From: Streptacidiphilus albus JL83
GTDB lineage: Bacteria > Actinomycetota > Actinomycetes > Streptomycetales > Streptomycetaceae
Reading direction: 5' to 3'
Length of the DNA: 64,000 nt
Assembly (NCBI RefSeq): GCF_000744705.1
Contig: NZ_JQML01000001.1
Span: forward strand, 6,520,017-6,584,016
Both the position numbers and the translations under genes were made by a program. Positions 17,236 through 25,425 of this stretch are shown piece after piece. Under the pieces are notes generated by a model. The model ran no database searches, had not been told where the DNA came from, and was given only the letters and a program-made list of their open reading frames with translations. Position 1 is the first letter of the stretch, and each line of letters opens with the position of its first letter.

Positions 17236-18075
17236 GTGCTGCAGGACATCGTGGAGTACCTGGTGTGCCCCCTCTGCCGACAGCCGCTGGGGCTCGGGGA
17301 CGACCGCCCGGCCACCACCCTCCGCTGCCCGGACCGGCACTCCTTCGACATCGCCCGGCAGGGCTACGCCAACCTGCTGCCCGGCGGGGCCCACGCCGGA
17401 ACCGGCGACACCGCCGCCATGGTCGCCGCCCGCGACGCCTTCCTCGGCGCCGGCCACTACGCCCCGATCGCCGCCGCGCTCGCCGCCGCCGTCCCCGAGG
17501 ACAGCGAGTCCGTGGTCGACCTCGGCGCGGGCACCGGCCACTACCTCGCCGCCGTGCTCGACCGCCGACCGCTCGCCCGCGGCCTGGCCCTGGACATCTC
17601 CAAGTTCGCGCTGCGCCGCGCCGCCCGCTCGCACCCGCGCGCCGGCGCGGTGGTCTGCGACACCTGGCAGCCGCTGCCGCTCCGCGACGCGGCGGCCTCG
17701 GCCGTGCTCAACGTCTTCGCGCCGCGCAACGGACCCGAGATCCGCCGGGTGCTGCGCCCCGGCGGCACCCTGCTGGTGGTCTCGCCGACGCCGCGTCACC
17801 TCGCCGAGCTGGTGGGCGAGCTGGGACTGCTCGGGGTGGACGACCGCAAGGACGAGCGGCTCGCGGCGGCGCTGCAGCCGTACCTCGACCACCGGGGCAG
17901 CACCGAGCACGGCTTCCCGATGGAGCTCGACCACGCGGCGGTCGCCACGGTCGTCGGCATGGGCCCGAGCGCCTGGCACACCGACCCGGCCGCCCTCGCC
18001 GAGCGGATCGCGGCGCTGCCGGACCCGGTCCGGGTGACCGCCTCGGTGAAGCTGAGCGTGTTCACCCGATCGTAG
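17236..18075 (+). CDS. 23S rRNA guanine-N1 methyltransferase, RlmA/TlrB-like
   Basis: A 279-residue SAM-dependent methyltransferase. It has an N-terminal zinc finger (CPLC at 11-14 and CPDRH), the conserved FDIARQGYANLL stretch after it, the SAM-binding VVDLGAGTGHYLAAVL, and NVFAPRNGPEIRRVLRPGG, a hallmark of the RlmA family. Members methylate G745 (RlmA-I) or G748 (RlmA-II/TlrB) in 23S rRNA. The G748 type contributes to tylosin-class macrolide resistance in producers. Which base is targeted cannot be told. GTG at 17236 follows GAGGACC. Confidence 0.9.
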   Translation: MLQDIVEYLVCPLCRQPLGLGDDRPATTLRCPDRHSFDIARQGYANLLPGGAHAGTGDTAAMVAARDAFLGAGHYAPIAAALAAAVPEDSESVVDLGAGTGHYLAAVLDRRPLARGLALDISKFALRRAARSHPRAGAVVCDTWQPLPLRDAAASAVLNVFAPRNGPEIRRVLRPGGTLLVVSPTPRHLAELVGELGLLGVDDRKDERLAAALQPYLDHRGSTEHGFPMELDHAAVATVVGMGPSAWHTDPAALAERIAALPDPVRVTASVKLSVFTRS

Positions 18076-18150
18076 GAATCCGCACGCCCGGACCCGGCCG
18101 GTGGCCCGCCTCCGGCTTCGGCCCTGCGATCCGGGCGGCGGGCGGAGCAG

Positions 18151-18156
18151 TAGCGT
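18151..18156 (+). promoter_or_regulatory. -10 element TAGCGT before AAA-like gene
   Basis: TAGCGT lies 8 nt before the GTG at 18165. The same hexamer precedes dapD and the GT39 gene at leaderless spacing. It supports the 18165 start over GTG 18159. Confidence 0.45.
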
Positions 18157-18164
18157 CCGTGGGC

Positions 18165-19352
18165 GTGACCATGACCGTGCCCGCGACGACCGTGCCCGCG
18201 ACCTCCGCCGCCGCACCGGCCGCGCCGCGCCGCCCCACCGTGCGGGAACTGCGGCTCGTCGCCTTCAAGTCCCACGTCGGGACGCAACTGCCGCTGGCCC
18301 CGGTAACCGTGCTGCACGGCGCCTCCGGCGCCGGCGCCTCGAACGTGCTGGACGGCCTGGCGGCCCTCTCCGGCCTGGCCGGCGGCGGCGAGCTGACCGA
18401 GGCGCTGTCCGGCGTCCGCGGCGGGCTCGCCGGATGCGTCCCGCACGGCGGGCGCGGCTTCCGGCTCGGCTGCACCGTGGGCACCCCGCAGGGCGCGGTC
18501 CGGCTGGAGGTGGCGGTCAGGACCGACGGCCGGCCGCGGGTGGTGGCCGAGCAGCTCGCCCTCGACGGCCAGGTGTTGCTCGCCACCGGCGCGGAGGACC
18601 AGGCCCGGGGCCGGATCAACGCCAGCTGGCACAGCGACGGGCGGCAGGGCGACATCCGGGCGCCGCTCTCCGCCTCCGCGCTGCTCACCGCCCAGCTGCC
18701 GCTGCGGGTGGCCGGTGCCACGCCGGGGGAGCAGCGGGTGCTGGTGGCCGTCCAGCACCTGCTGACCGCGCTGCGCGAGGTCTTCCTGATCGATCCGGCG
18801 CCCGGGCAGATGCGGGACTGGGTCTCGCCCGCCGACGACGCCCGGCTGCGCAGCTCGGCGGACAACCTGTCGGCGGTGCTGGCCCGGATCGAGGGCGAGT
18901 GCCGGATCAGGTACGGACGGCTGCTCCAGGCGGTCCGGGCCGCCGCCCCCTTCCCGGCGGCCGGCCTCGGCGTCCTCCGCGCCGCCGGGGACGGACGGGT
19001 GCTCGCGGCCGTGGACGAGGGCACCGGCCGCCGCACCTCGGCCGCGCTGCTGGGCGCCGGGACGCTGCGCCACCTCGCCTTCGCCACCGTACTGCTGACC
19101 GGACCCGGGGTGCTGCAGATGGGCTCGGCGACCGAGGTGCCGGACGCGGAGCGGCTGCTCACCGTGCTGGCCGAGGACTTCGACCAGCGGCTGCTGCCGT
19201 TGGCGGTGGAGGTGGCGGCCCGCGGGCACGTGCGGCTGCTGGCGACCGGACGGGAGCCCGCCGACGTCCCCGGGGTGGTCGACGTCCACTGCCGACGGGA
19301 GCCGACGACCGGCGGCAGCGTGCTGGAGGGCGGCACGGGGAGCGGACAATAG
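18165..19352 (+). CDS. AAA/ABC-ATPase-like protein with degenerate Walker A
   Basis: A 395-residue protein of the RecF/SMC-like AAA type (LRLVAFKSHVGTQLPLAPVTVLHGASGAGASNVLDGLAAL). The P-loop reads GASGAGASN: the essential lysine of GKS is Ala. The C-terminal half keeps the family layout (LLGAGTLRHLAFATVLL ... GVLQMGSATEVPDAERLLTVLAEDFD ... VRLLATGREP), but the Walker B region lacks a clear acidic pair. It therefore probably does not hydrolyse ATP, though it may still bind a partner or DNA. In-frame starts also exist at GTG 18159 and ATG 18171. The MazG-like gene follows after 4 bp. Confidence 0.8.
   Translation: MTMTVPATTVPATSAAAPAAPRRPTVRELRLVAFKSHVGTQLPLAPVTVLHGASGAGASNVLDGLAALSGLAGGGELTEALSGVRGGLAGCVPHGGRGFRLGCTVGTPQGAVRLEVAVRTDGRPRVVAEQLALDGQVLLATGAEDQARGRINASWHSDGRQGDIRAPLSASALLTAQLPLRVAGATPGEQRVLVAVQHLLTALREVFLIDPAPGQMRDWVSPADDARLRSSADNLSAVLARIEGECRIRYGRLLQAVRAAAPFPAAGLGVLRAAGDGRVLAAVDEGTGRRTSAALLGAGTLRHLAFATVLLTGPGVLQMGSATEVPDAERLLTVLAEDFDQRLLPLAVEVAARGHVRLLATGREPADVPGVVDVHCRREPTTGGSVLEGGTGSGQ
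19345..19350 (+). promoter_or_regulatory. -10 element GACAAT before MazG-like gene
   Basis: GACAAT is followed by 6 nt and then ATG 19357 with no ribosome binding site. It overlaps the stop codon of the preceding gene. Confidence 0.45.
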
Positions 19353-19356
19353 TCCT

Positions 19357-19806
19357 ATGCCTATGGATGAGCAGCAGCAGGGCGACGCGGCCGGGACCAG
19401 GGTCGGGACCGGGACCGGTGCCGGGGCCGGGACGTGGCGGGTGGCCGGGAGCACGGTGGGGGACGGGGTTCCCGATGTCGCCGAGCTGCAGCGGCGGCTG
19501 GGCCGGTTCGCGGCGGCCCGGGGCTGGGGGCAGTACCACCTGCCCAAGAACCTGGTGGCCGCGCTGAGCGTGGAGGCCTCGGAACTGCTGGAGATCTTCC
19601 AGTGGTTGACGCCGGAACAGGCGGCGGCGGTGATGTCTGACCCGGAGCGCGCCCCCCGGGTGGAGGACGAGGTGGCGGACGTGCTCGCCTACCTGCTGCA
19701 GTTCTGCTCCGCGCTGGGGGTGGACCCGCTGGCGGCGCTGGCCGCCAAGATCGAGCGCAACGAACTCCGCTTCCCGGTCGGCGGGACGCCGCCACTGGAC
19801 GCCTGA
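19357..19806 (+). CDS. MazG-like nucleotide pyrophosphohydrolase
   Basis: A 149-residue all-alpha NTP pyrophosphohydrolase. After a Gly/Thr-rich N-terminal extension of about 40 residues comes the family core: LGRFAAARGWGQYHLPKNLVAALSVEASELLEIFQWL, then EDEVADVLAYLLQFC. The EASELLE and EDEVAD blocks supply the magnesium-binding carboxylates (ExxE...ExxD). It probably removes aberrant or excess nucleotides. It follows the AAA-like gene after 4 bp but seems to have its own promoter. ATG 19363 (MDEQQQ) is an alternative start. Confidence 0.9.
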   Translation: MPMDEQQQGDAAGTRVGTGTGAGAGTWRVAGSTVGDGVPDVAELQRRLGRFAAARGWGQYHLPKNLVAALSVEASELLEIFQWLTPEQAAAVMSDPERAPRVEDEVADVLAYLLQFCSALGVDPLAALAAKIERNELRFPVGGTPPLDA

Positions 19807-19978
19807 GGGCCCGGCGTCGGGCGTCGGCCGCGCCCGATCGCCCGATCGGGTGACGGAGTTTTCCACACCCCCGGGTCTGTCCACAGGAGGCAGCCGTCCG
19901 CGCCCCGGTGTCCGGCCGCCGGTCCACGCTGGATTTCTGACGGATCGTCCGTCGGGAGACCAACGGGAGTGCGACGCC

Positions 19979-20521
19979 ATGGACGCGCTGAGACTCATCA
20001 AATCCACCCGCCATGCGCTCACCGAGGCGCGCAGCGTCCCGCCCGCGCTGATCGAGGCGTGGCAGGCCTGCGTCCTGGTGGAGGCCGTGGCCTCGCTCGC
20101 GGCGCTCTCGCTGACAGGACCCGGGGCCGGCGCCGGGGGCGGAGGTGGGGCTGCGGTCGGGAGCGGCGCGGTGGAGATCGCCAACGCGCTGATGGAGGCG
20201 GCGAGCCACGCCGCGGCCTGTGTCGGCCGCCCCCCGGACGAGGGCGGCCCGAGCCGGGCGGAGCGGCTGAGCAGCGTCGGGGACCTGACGGCGACCGTGC
20301 GGGAGTTGCGGGCGCTGATCCACGAGACGGCGGAGTCGCTCATCGTGCTCGCCTGCGGGGCCGGCGAGCAGGAGCTCTACTGGCGCTGCATCGACTCCGT
20401 CGACGCCGTGGCGGAGTGCCAGGAACTGGCGACCGAGCTGCTGCGCGCCGTGGACCGGAGCCGGACCGAGCCCCGGCCGGTCTGGGAGCGGCAGCGCGCC
20501 GACCGGGGCGGTGAGTCGTGA
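19979..20521 (+). CDS. DUF6099-like hypothetical protein
   Basis: A 180-residue, mainly alpha-helical protein (MDALRLIKSTRHALTEARSV...). It contains a Gly-rich loop at about 45-60 and a Trp-containing helix near the C-terminus (ELYWRCIDSVDAVAECQELATELL). I recall similar Streptomyces proteins filed as DUF6099; no function is known to me. ATG 19979 follows an AACGGGAG-like site. It converges on a small minus-strand gene only 8 bp beyond its stop. Confidence 0.75.
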   Translation: MDALRLIKSTRHALTEARSVPPALIEAWQACVLVEAVASLAALSLTGPGAGAGGGGGAAVGSGAVEIANALMEAASHAAACVGRPPDEGGPSRAERLSSVGDLTATVRELRALIHETAESLIVLACGAGEQELYWRCIDSVDAVAECQELATELLRAVDRSRTEPRPVWERQRADRGGES

Positions 20522-20529
20522 CGGCGCTG

Positions 20530-20715
20530 CTAGAGCTGCTGCGACAGCTCCTCGCGCGCATGTGGCGGCGGGCTCTGCAGGTCGGCGTCGAGCCGGCCCA
20601 GATCGGCGTCGAGTTCGGCGAGCAACTGCTGCATCTGGGCCAGCAGACTCAGCGGAGCTGCGGGCCCCTCGGAAAAGGCTGCGGGCCCCTCGGAAAAGAC
20701 AGAGGTCTCGGACAT
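20530..20715 (-). CDS. Small hypothetical protein (61 residues)
   Basis: A short gene starting MSETSV, preceded on its own strand by AGGAGGGG at suitable spacing. The N-terminus holds a duplicated FSEGPAA (from a 21-bp direct repeat). The rest is a leucine-rich amphipathic helix (SLLAQMQQLLAELDADLGRLDADL) suited to coiled-coil formation. It has no recognised family. The case for a real gene is its ribosome binding site and its helix-like composition; it could still be spurious. Confidence 0.5.
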   Translation of the reverse strand: MSETSVFSEGPAAFSEGPAAPLSLLAQMQQLLAELDADLGRLDADLQSPPPHAREELSQQL

Positions 20716-20804
20716 GGCGGGCGGGCCCCTCCTGGCTGCTGCGGACGGGCCCGGCGGACAGTGCCGGCCCCGCCCGTGGAACGAGCGGGAGCCGAGCCCG
20801 GTCA

Positions 20805-20823
20805 CCCTGGGTCACACCCAGGG
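20805..20823. terminator. Small perfect hairpin
   Basis: CCCTGGGT and ACCCAGGG flank a CAC loop, giving an 8-bp stem between dapD and the small gene. With the larger hairpin at 20855-20890 it probably helps end dapD transcription. Confidence 0.45.
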
Positions 20824-20854
20824 GGGATCTACGGCGCCCTGGTGAGCCCAGGGT

Positions 20855-20890
20855 TGACGGACCGGGCCGGCCCGCACCGCCGGTCCGTCA
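20855..20890 (-). terminator. Hairpin overlapping the dapD stop codon
   Basis: TGACGGACCG (20855-20864) pairs with CGGTCCGTCA (20881-20890); the right arm contains the dapD stop. The 16-nt loop can itself fold. It is likely the dapD terminator. Confidence 0.6.
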
Positions 20891-21904
20891 GTTGTGGGCG
20901 TGCAGGGCGGCGTTGAGGCCGCCCCAGGAGCCGCTGCGGGCGATGACCTCGACCGCGCCGGACTGCGAGTTGCGCCGGAACAGCAGGTTCGGCAGGCCGG
21001 ACAGGTCGACGGCCTTGATGATCTCGCCGTCCGGCAGGGTCACCCGGGTGCCGGCGGTGACGTAGAGGCCGGCCTCGACCACGCAGTCGTCGCCGAGCGA
21101 GATGCCGATGCCCGAGTTGGCGCCGAGCAGGCAGCGCTCGCCCACGGACACGACCTGCTTGCCGCCGCCGGACAGGGTGCCCATGATCGAGGCCCCGCCG
21201 CCGATGTCGCTGTGGTCGCCGACCACCACGCCCGCCGAGATCCGGCCCTCCACCATGGAGACGCCCAGCGTCCCGGCGTTGAAGTTGACGAAGCCCTCGT
21301 GCATCACGGTCGTGCCGGCGGCCAGGTACGCGCCGAGCCGCACCCGGTCCGCATGGGCGATCCGGACGCCGGACGGCACGACGTAGTCCGCCATCCGCGG
21401 GAACTTGTCGATCCCGTAGACGGCCAGCTGGCCGCCCTCGGCGCGGACGGCCAGCCGGGCCGCCTCGACGCCGTCCACCGGCACCGGGCCGATGCTGGTC
21501 CAGGCGACGTTGGCGAGCAGGCCGAACAGGCCGTCGAGGTTCTGCCCGTGCGGCTGCACCAGCCGGTGGCTCAGCAGGTGCAGCCGCAGGTAGGCGTCGT
21601 GGGCGTCCAGCGGGGCCTCGTCCAGGGAGGAGACGACCGTGCGCACCGCCACGACATCGACGCCGCGCCGGGCGTCGGTGCGCAGGGCACCGGCCACGCC
21701 CGCGCCGAGGGCCTCGGCGGCCTCCTCGGCGGAGAGCCGCACGGTCCCGGCCGGGCCGGGGGACTCCGCCAGCGTGGGGGCGGGGAACCAGGTGTCGAGG
21801 ACGGTGCCGTCGGCGGCGATGCCGGCCAGCCCGACGGCGACAGCGCCACGGGCGGCAACGCCGAGGGAGGCGGTGGAGGAAAGGGGTGCAGTCTCGTTGG
21901 TCAC
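20888..21904 (-). CDS. dapD: 2,3,4,5-tetrahydropyridine-2,6-dicarboxylate N-succinyltransferase
   Basis: Lysine/diaminopimelate biosynthesis: transfers succinyl from succinyl-CoA to tetrahydrodipicolinate. The protein has 338 residues, the longer actinobacterial type. The C-terminal half is a left-handed parallel beta-helix of hexapeptide repeats ([68 protein letters not shown]). The N-terminal domain begins around [20 protein letters not shown] at 21904 has no ribosome binding site but has TAGCGT 6 nt upstream, so it is probably leaderless. Confidence 0.96.
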   Translation of the reverse strand: MTNETAPLSSTASLGVAARGAVAVGLAGIAADGTVLDTWFPAPTLAESPGPAGTVRLSAEEAAEALGAGVAGALRTDARRGVDVVAVRTVVSSLDEAPLDAHDAYLRLHLLSHRLVQPHGQNLDGLFGLLANVAWTSIGPVPVDGVEAARLAVRAEGGQLAVYGIDKFPRMADYVVPSGVRIAHADRVRLGAYLAAGTTVMHEGFVNFNAGTLGVSMVEGRISAGVVVGDHSDIGGGASIMGTLSGGGKQVVSVGERCLLGANSGIGISLGDDCVVEAGLYVTAGTRVTLPDGEIIKAVDLSGLPNLLFRRNSQSGAVEVIARSGSWGGLNAALHAHN

Positions 21905-21910
21905 CCCTGA

Positions 21911-21916
21911 ACGCTA
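21911..21916 (-). promoter_or_regulatory. -10 element TAGCGT of dapD (leaderless)
   Basis: On the minus strand TAGCGT is followed by TCAGGG and then the GTG start. The spacing of 6 nt places the transcript start on the start codon. Confidence 0.55.
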
Positions 21917-22040
21917 ACCAATCCGGCGGGCCGATGCCGAACCGGACCGGCACGCGGACGCACCGGGTGACCGGATCGGTCCGCTGTCGGACCCGATCGC
22001 GCCTGTCCCGGCCGGTCAGGGCCAGGCCAGACTGATGGAC

Positions 22041-22616
22041 ATGACCCGAGCACTGATTGTCATCGATGTCCAGGAATCCTTCCGCGCCCGTCCCGAGTGG
22101 GCCGCGATCAGCAACCCGAAGATCGCCGACCAGGTCGACCGGCTGGTCCGGCTCGCCCGCGACGCCGGCGACACCGTCGTCTGGGTGCTCCACAGCGAGC
22201 CCGGCAGCGGCGGCGTCTTCGACCCGGCCCTCGGCCAGGTGCGGCTGATCGACGGGCTGGAGCGCCGCGACGGCGAGCTGCTGATCCACAAGACCTCGCA
22301 CAACGCCTTCACCACCACCAACCTCCAGCAGGAGCTGACCGCCCGGGGCATCCGCGAACTGACGGTCTGCGGGATCCGCACCGAGCAGTGCGTGGAGACC
22401 ACCACCCGGGTGGGCAGCGACCTCGGCTACGACGTCACCTTCGTCAGCGACGCCACCGCCACCGACCCGGTCACCCGGGGCGGGGTCACCCTCAGCGCCG
22501 AGGAGATCATCCAGCGCACCGAGTTCGCCCTCGCCGACCGGTTCGCGACCATCGCCACCGTTGCCGAGCTGGAGGCCGCCGCCCAACTGGAAGCGACAGC
22601 GTCCGACGGGGAATGA
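22041..22616 (+). CDS. Isochorismatase-family cysteine hydrolase
   Basis: A 191-residue alpha/beta hydrolase. The catalytic Asp is in ALIVIDVQESF, the Lys in LLIHKTSHNAF, and the nucleophilic Cys in VCGIRTEQCVETTTR, the triad of the isochorismatase/nicotinamidase superfamily. The exact substrate is unknown. ATG 22035 is an alternative start two codons upstream. 22041 is preferred because a CAGACT hexamer lies 7 nt before it and no ribosome binding site is present. The next gene, a DJ-1/AraC regulator, starts 10 bp downstream and probably shares the transcript; such pairs are common in Streptomyces. Confidence 0.9.
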   Translation: MTRALIVIDVQESFRARPEWAAISNPKIADQVDRLVRLARDAGDTVVWVLHSEPGSGGVFDPALGQVRLIDGLERRDGELLIHKTSHNAFTTTNLQQELTARGIRELTVCGIRTEQCVETTTRVGSDLGYDVTFVSDATATDPVTRGGVTLSAEEIIQRTEFALADRFATIATVAELEAAAQLEATASDGE

Positions 22617-22626
22617 TCGACCCACT

Positions 22627-23544
22627 ATGAGTCGCATCCTCTTCCTGCTGGCGCCCGGCGTGCACCTGCTCGACCTCGCCGGGCCCGCGCAGGTCTTCTC
22701 CACCGCGGCCGCCTTCGGCCACGCCTACACCCTGGGCTATGTCGCCGAGCAGCCCCTGGTCACCAGTGCCCAGGGGCTGCCGCTGAGCGCCTCGACGGAG
22801 CTGCCCGTGCCGGCCCGGGACGACCTGCTGCTCGTCCCCGGGTGGAGTACGCCGTCCCTGCGCCGGGGGCCGCAGTTCGGCCCCGAGGCCCTGGCCTGGC
22901 TGTGTGCGCACCACGACCGGGGCGGGACCGTTGCCAGCGTCTGCGCCGGGGCCGAGGCCCTGGGCAGCGCCGGGCTGCTGGACGGCCGCCGCTGCACCAC
23001 CCACCACGACTTCCAGGAGGAGCTGGCCGCCCGTCACCCCCGGGCCACGGTGGTGCGCGACGTGCTGTTCACCGTCGACGACCGGGTGGTCACCTCGGCC
23101 GGGATCGCCAGCGGCATCGACCTGGCGCTGTTCCTGGTCGCCGGCCGGCACGGTCCGGCGGCCGCCGCGCAGGTCGCCCGCGACATGGTGGTCTACGCCC
23201 GCCGCAACGGCCATGAGCGGCAACACAGCGCCATGCTCCGGCACCGCGCCCACCTCGACGACACCGTCCACCGGGCCCAGGACGTCATCGACAGGTCCTA
23301 TGCGGACCGGCTGCCGCTGGCCGTCCTCGCCGCCTCCGTCGGGGTCAGCGAGCGCACCCTCACCCGCCAGTTCACCCGCGCCACCGGCCTCACCCCGCTG
23401 CGCTACCAGCAGACCCTGCGGCTGGAGCGGGCCGAGCACCTGATCGCCCACGGCTCCACCGTGGACGCGGCCTCCCGGAGCGTCGGCTTCGAGGACCCGC
23501 GGATGCTCCGCCGGCTCCGGGCCCGCGAGGCGGCCCCGGAGTGA
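22627..23544 (+). CDS. GlxA-family transcriptional regulator (DJ-1/PfpI plus AraC HTH)
   Basis: A 305-residue regulator. The N-terminal DJ-1/PfpI-like domain (RILFLLAPGVHLLDLAGPAQVFSTAA; nucleophile-elbow-like VASVCAGAEALGSAGLL with a Cys) probably senses a small molecule. The C-terminal AraC domain holds two helix-turn-helix units (LAVLAASVGVSERTLTRQFTRATGLTPLRYQQ and VDAASRSVGFEDPRMLRRL). It most likely controls the adjacent isochorismatase-family enzyme. A 5x13-bp tandem repeat follows its stop. Confidence 0.92.
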   Translation: MSRILFLLAPGVHLLDLAGPAQVFSTAAAFGHAYTLGYVAEQPLVTSAQGLPLSASTELPVPARDDLLLVPGWSTPSLRRGPQFGPEALAWLCAHHDRGGTVASVCAGAEALGSAGLLDGRRCTTHHDFQEELAARHPRATVVRDVLFTVDDRVVTSAGIASGIDLALFLVAGRHGPAAAAQVARDMVVYARRNGHERQHSAMLRHRAHLDDTVHRAQDVIDRSYADRLPLAVLAASVGVSERTLTRQFTRATGLTPLRYQQTLRLERAEHLIAHGSTVDAASRSVGFEDPRMLRRLRAREAAPE

Positions 23545-23550
23545 GCCGGA

Positions 23551-23615
23551 GCCGTGGACCGGGGCCGTGGACCGGGGCCGTGGACCTGAGCCGTGGACCT
23601 GAGCCGTGGACCGGG
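23551..23615. repeat. 13-bp tandem repeat, five copies
   Basis: Five head-to-tail units of GCCGTGGACCGGG (two units end in CTGA instead of CGGG) follow the AraC-type gene. They form no strong hairpin and encode nothing obvious. Confidence 0.85.
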
Positions 23616-23707
23616 CCGAGGAGCAGCGGACGAATCTGTTCCGCCGCACCCGGCCGACCTGCGGTTGTTCCAGGCCCCGCAGAGAAGGCGGCCCAGAGGT
23701 ATTGACC

Positions 23708-23723
23708 ACTGGTAAATACCAGT
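23708..23723 (+). promoter_or_regulatory. DasR/GntR-type operator before the GH18 gene
   Basis: ACTGGTAAATACCAGT: 7-bp inverted arms (ACTGGTA/TACCAGT) around a 2-bp centre, 15 bp before the GH18 ATG. It resembles the DasR responsive element of Streptomyces (A-S-TGGTCTAGACCA-S-T, from memory). It shares ACTGGTAAA with the repeats before the GntR/GH4 divergon at 26353-26363. Confidence 0.75.
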
Positions 23724-23737
23724 TCACCATTCGGTCC

Positions 23738-25294
23738 ATGACAAACCATCGTTCCCGACGGGTTCCGACCCTCGTCGCGCTGGGCGGACTGCTGGCCGCC
23801 CTGTGTCTCGCCCCCGCCGCCCCGGTGGCCCTGGCCAGTGCCGTCAGTGCCGTCAGTGCCGTCGGTGCCCCGGTGGCCCGGGCCGACGCCGCCGCGCCGA
23901 CGTCTATGTCGACGCCGACGCCGACGCCGACGCCGATCGCGGCCCAGGAGTGGCTCTACCCGGGCCGGGCCGGCTCCGTGACCTGCTCCGCGCCCGCCGA
24001 GTACCACGACGGCAGGCTCAAGAACGGGGTGCTCAAGGCCGAGTACATCGACTTCGACAGCGACGGCGACCCGGTGCAGCTCAACGCCTCCGAGCCGGCC
24101 TACGCCTGCAACGGCTACAGCGCCGCCAACGTGGCCGACGTCAAGGCCTGGTCCGCCCAGCAGTACCTGACCACCTCGCTGGCCGACCTGCCCTCGGAGG
24201 AGGCGCTGACCGGCAACCCGGCCAAGGTCGCCACCGCTGTCAGCACACTGGTCAACCTGACCAGCAGTATCGGCTTCACCGGTGTCGACGTGGACTTCGA
24301 GAACTACTGGAGCTGGGTCGGCAACGACCAGGCCAACTACTACGGCTTCCTGGCCAAGCTGGCCGCCGGACTGCACGCCGCCGGGCTCAAGCTGCAGGTC
24401 GAGGGCCCGCCGGACGTCACCACCGGCTTCAACTACGGTCAGGTGCTGGCGGCCGGGGCCGACCAGGTGGTGATGATGGTCTACGACGACGAGTACCAGT
24501 CGCCGGTCGGCTCGACCTGTCTGGCCTTCACGCCCTTCTCCTGGGAGCGGAGCCTGATCACCGGCGCGCTGGCGCAGATCCCGGCGGCCCAGCAGTACCG
24601 GTTCGTGGCCGGGCTGCCCGCCGAGGCGTACACCGCCACCGCCAAGTGCCAGACCATCACCGGCAACCTGACCTTCAAGGACATGCAGGCCGCGCCCGGC
24701 TACTCCAGCAACCCGAGCACCGTCGCCGCCCGCCGCGATCCGGGCTCCGGCGAGATCCGCTGGAGCTCCGGCGGCAGCTTCTACGACTACGTCGACCAGA
24801 CCGCGCTCGACGAGAAGCTGGCCCTGGCGCGCAGCCTCGGCGTCACCAGCATCTCGGTCTGGACCCTGGGCGGCGGCAACCCCTGGTTCTCCGCCAGTGC
24901 GCTGAACGCCACCGCGCTGGTCTCCACCGCGAGCGGACGCTGCCTGGACGACCCGGCCGACGCCACCGCCAACCTGACCCCGATCGACGTCTCGGACTGC
25001 ACCGGCACGGCCGGCCAGAGCTTCTACCACGCGAGCGACAACTCGCTGCAGACCATGGGCAAGTGCCTGGACGCCAAGGGGCAGGGCACTCAGCCCGGCA
25101 CCGAGGTGGACCTCTACACCTGCAACGGCGGCGCCAACCAGCAGTGGCAGCTGAACGCCGACGGCAGCATCACCGGCGTCCAGTCCGGCGACTGCCTGGA
25201 CGTCACCGGCGGTGCGGTGGACGCGCCCGACGGCACCCCGATGGAGCTGTGGCCCTGCACCGGCGAGAGCAACGAACTGTGGACCCGGCGCTGA
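23738..25294 (+). CDS. Secreted GH18-like glycosidase with ricin-B lectin domain
   Basis: A 518-residue exported carbohydrate-active protein. The signal peptide is at about 1-50 (RR near the start, then LVALGGLLAALCLAPAAPVALA), followed by a low-complexity TPTPTPTP linker. The catalytic domain carries the GH18 signature GVDVDFENYW (DxxDxDxE-like) and the VMMVYDDEYQ strand typical of chitinase/ENGase-type barrels. The C-terminal 120 residues form a ricin-B beta-trefoil (GRCLDDPADAT, GKCLDAKGQG, NQQWQLNADG). It probably acts on chitin- or N-glycan-like polymers. The operator 15 bp upstream suggests control by a GntR/DasR-type repressor that senses amino-sugar or disaccharide phosphate. Confidence 0.88.
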   Translation: MTNHRSRRVPTLVALGGLLAALCLAPAAPVALASAVSAVSAVGAPVARADAAAPTSMSTPTPTPTPIAAQEWLYPGRAGSVTCSAPAEYHDGRLKNGVLKAEYIDFDSDGDPVQLNASEPAYACNGYSAANVADVKAWSAQQYLTTSLADLPSEEALTGNPAKVATAVSTLVNLTSSIGFTGVDVDFENYWSWVGNDQANYYGFLAKLAAGLHAAGLKLQVEGPPDVTTGFNYGQVLAAGADQVVMMVYDDEYQSPVGSTCLAFTPFSWERSLITGALAQIPAAQQYRFVAGLPAEAYTATAKCQTITGNLTFKDMQAAPGYSSNPSTVAARRDPGSGEIRWSSGGSFYDYVDQTALDEKLALARSLGVTSISVWTLGGGNPWFSASALNATALVSTASGRCLDDPADATANLTPIDVSDCTGTAGQSFYHASDNSLQTMGKCLDAKGQGTQPGTEVDLYTCNGGANQQWQLNADGSITGVQSGDCLDVTGGAVDAPDGTPMELWPCTGESNELWTRR

Positions 25295-25326
25295 CGGCCG
25301 ACGGCTGACCGCCTGCCCGCACGACC

Positions 25327-25355
25327 AGGGGTGCCCGGCACGGTCGGGCACCCCT
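25327..25355. terminator. Hairpin after GH18 gene
   Basis: AGGGGTGCCCG (25327-25337) pairs perfectly with CGGGCACCCCT (25345-25355). It lies between the convergent GH18 and GntR genes. Confidence 0.7.
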
Positions 25356-25408
25356 GCAACCCCGGCAACCGCTGCAACCCCTGCAACCGCTGCAACCCCG
25401 GCAACCGC
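25355..25408. repeat. 9-bp tandem repeat, six copies
   Basis: Six units alternating TGCAACCCC, GGCAACCGC and TGCAACCGC directly follow the terminator hairpin and end close to the GntR stop codon. Confidence 0.8.
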
Positions 25409-25425
25409 TGCGCCGGTCGGCGCGC

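Noticed and set aside
23551-25408. CRISPR-like repeat clusters
   Set aside because: Units are 9-13 bp and directly abutting, with no spacers; no cas genes are present.
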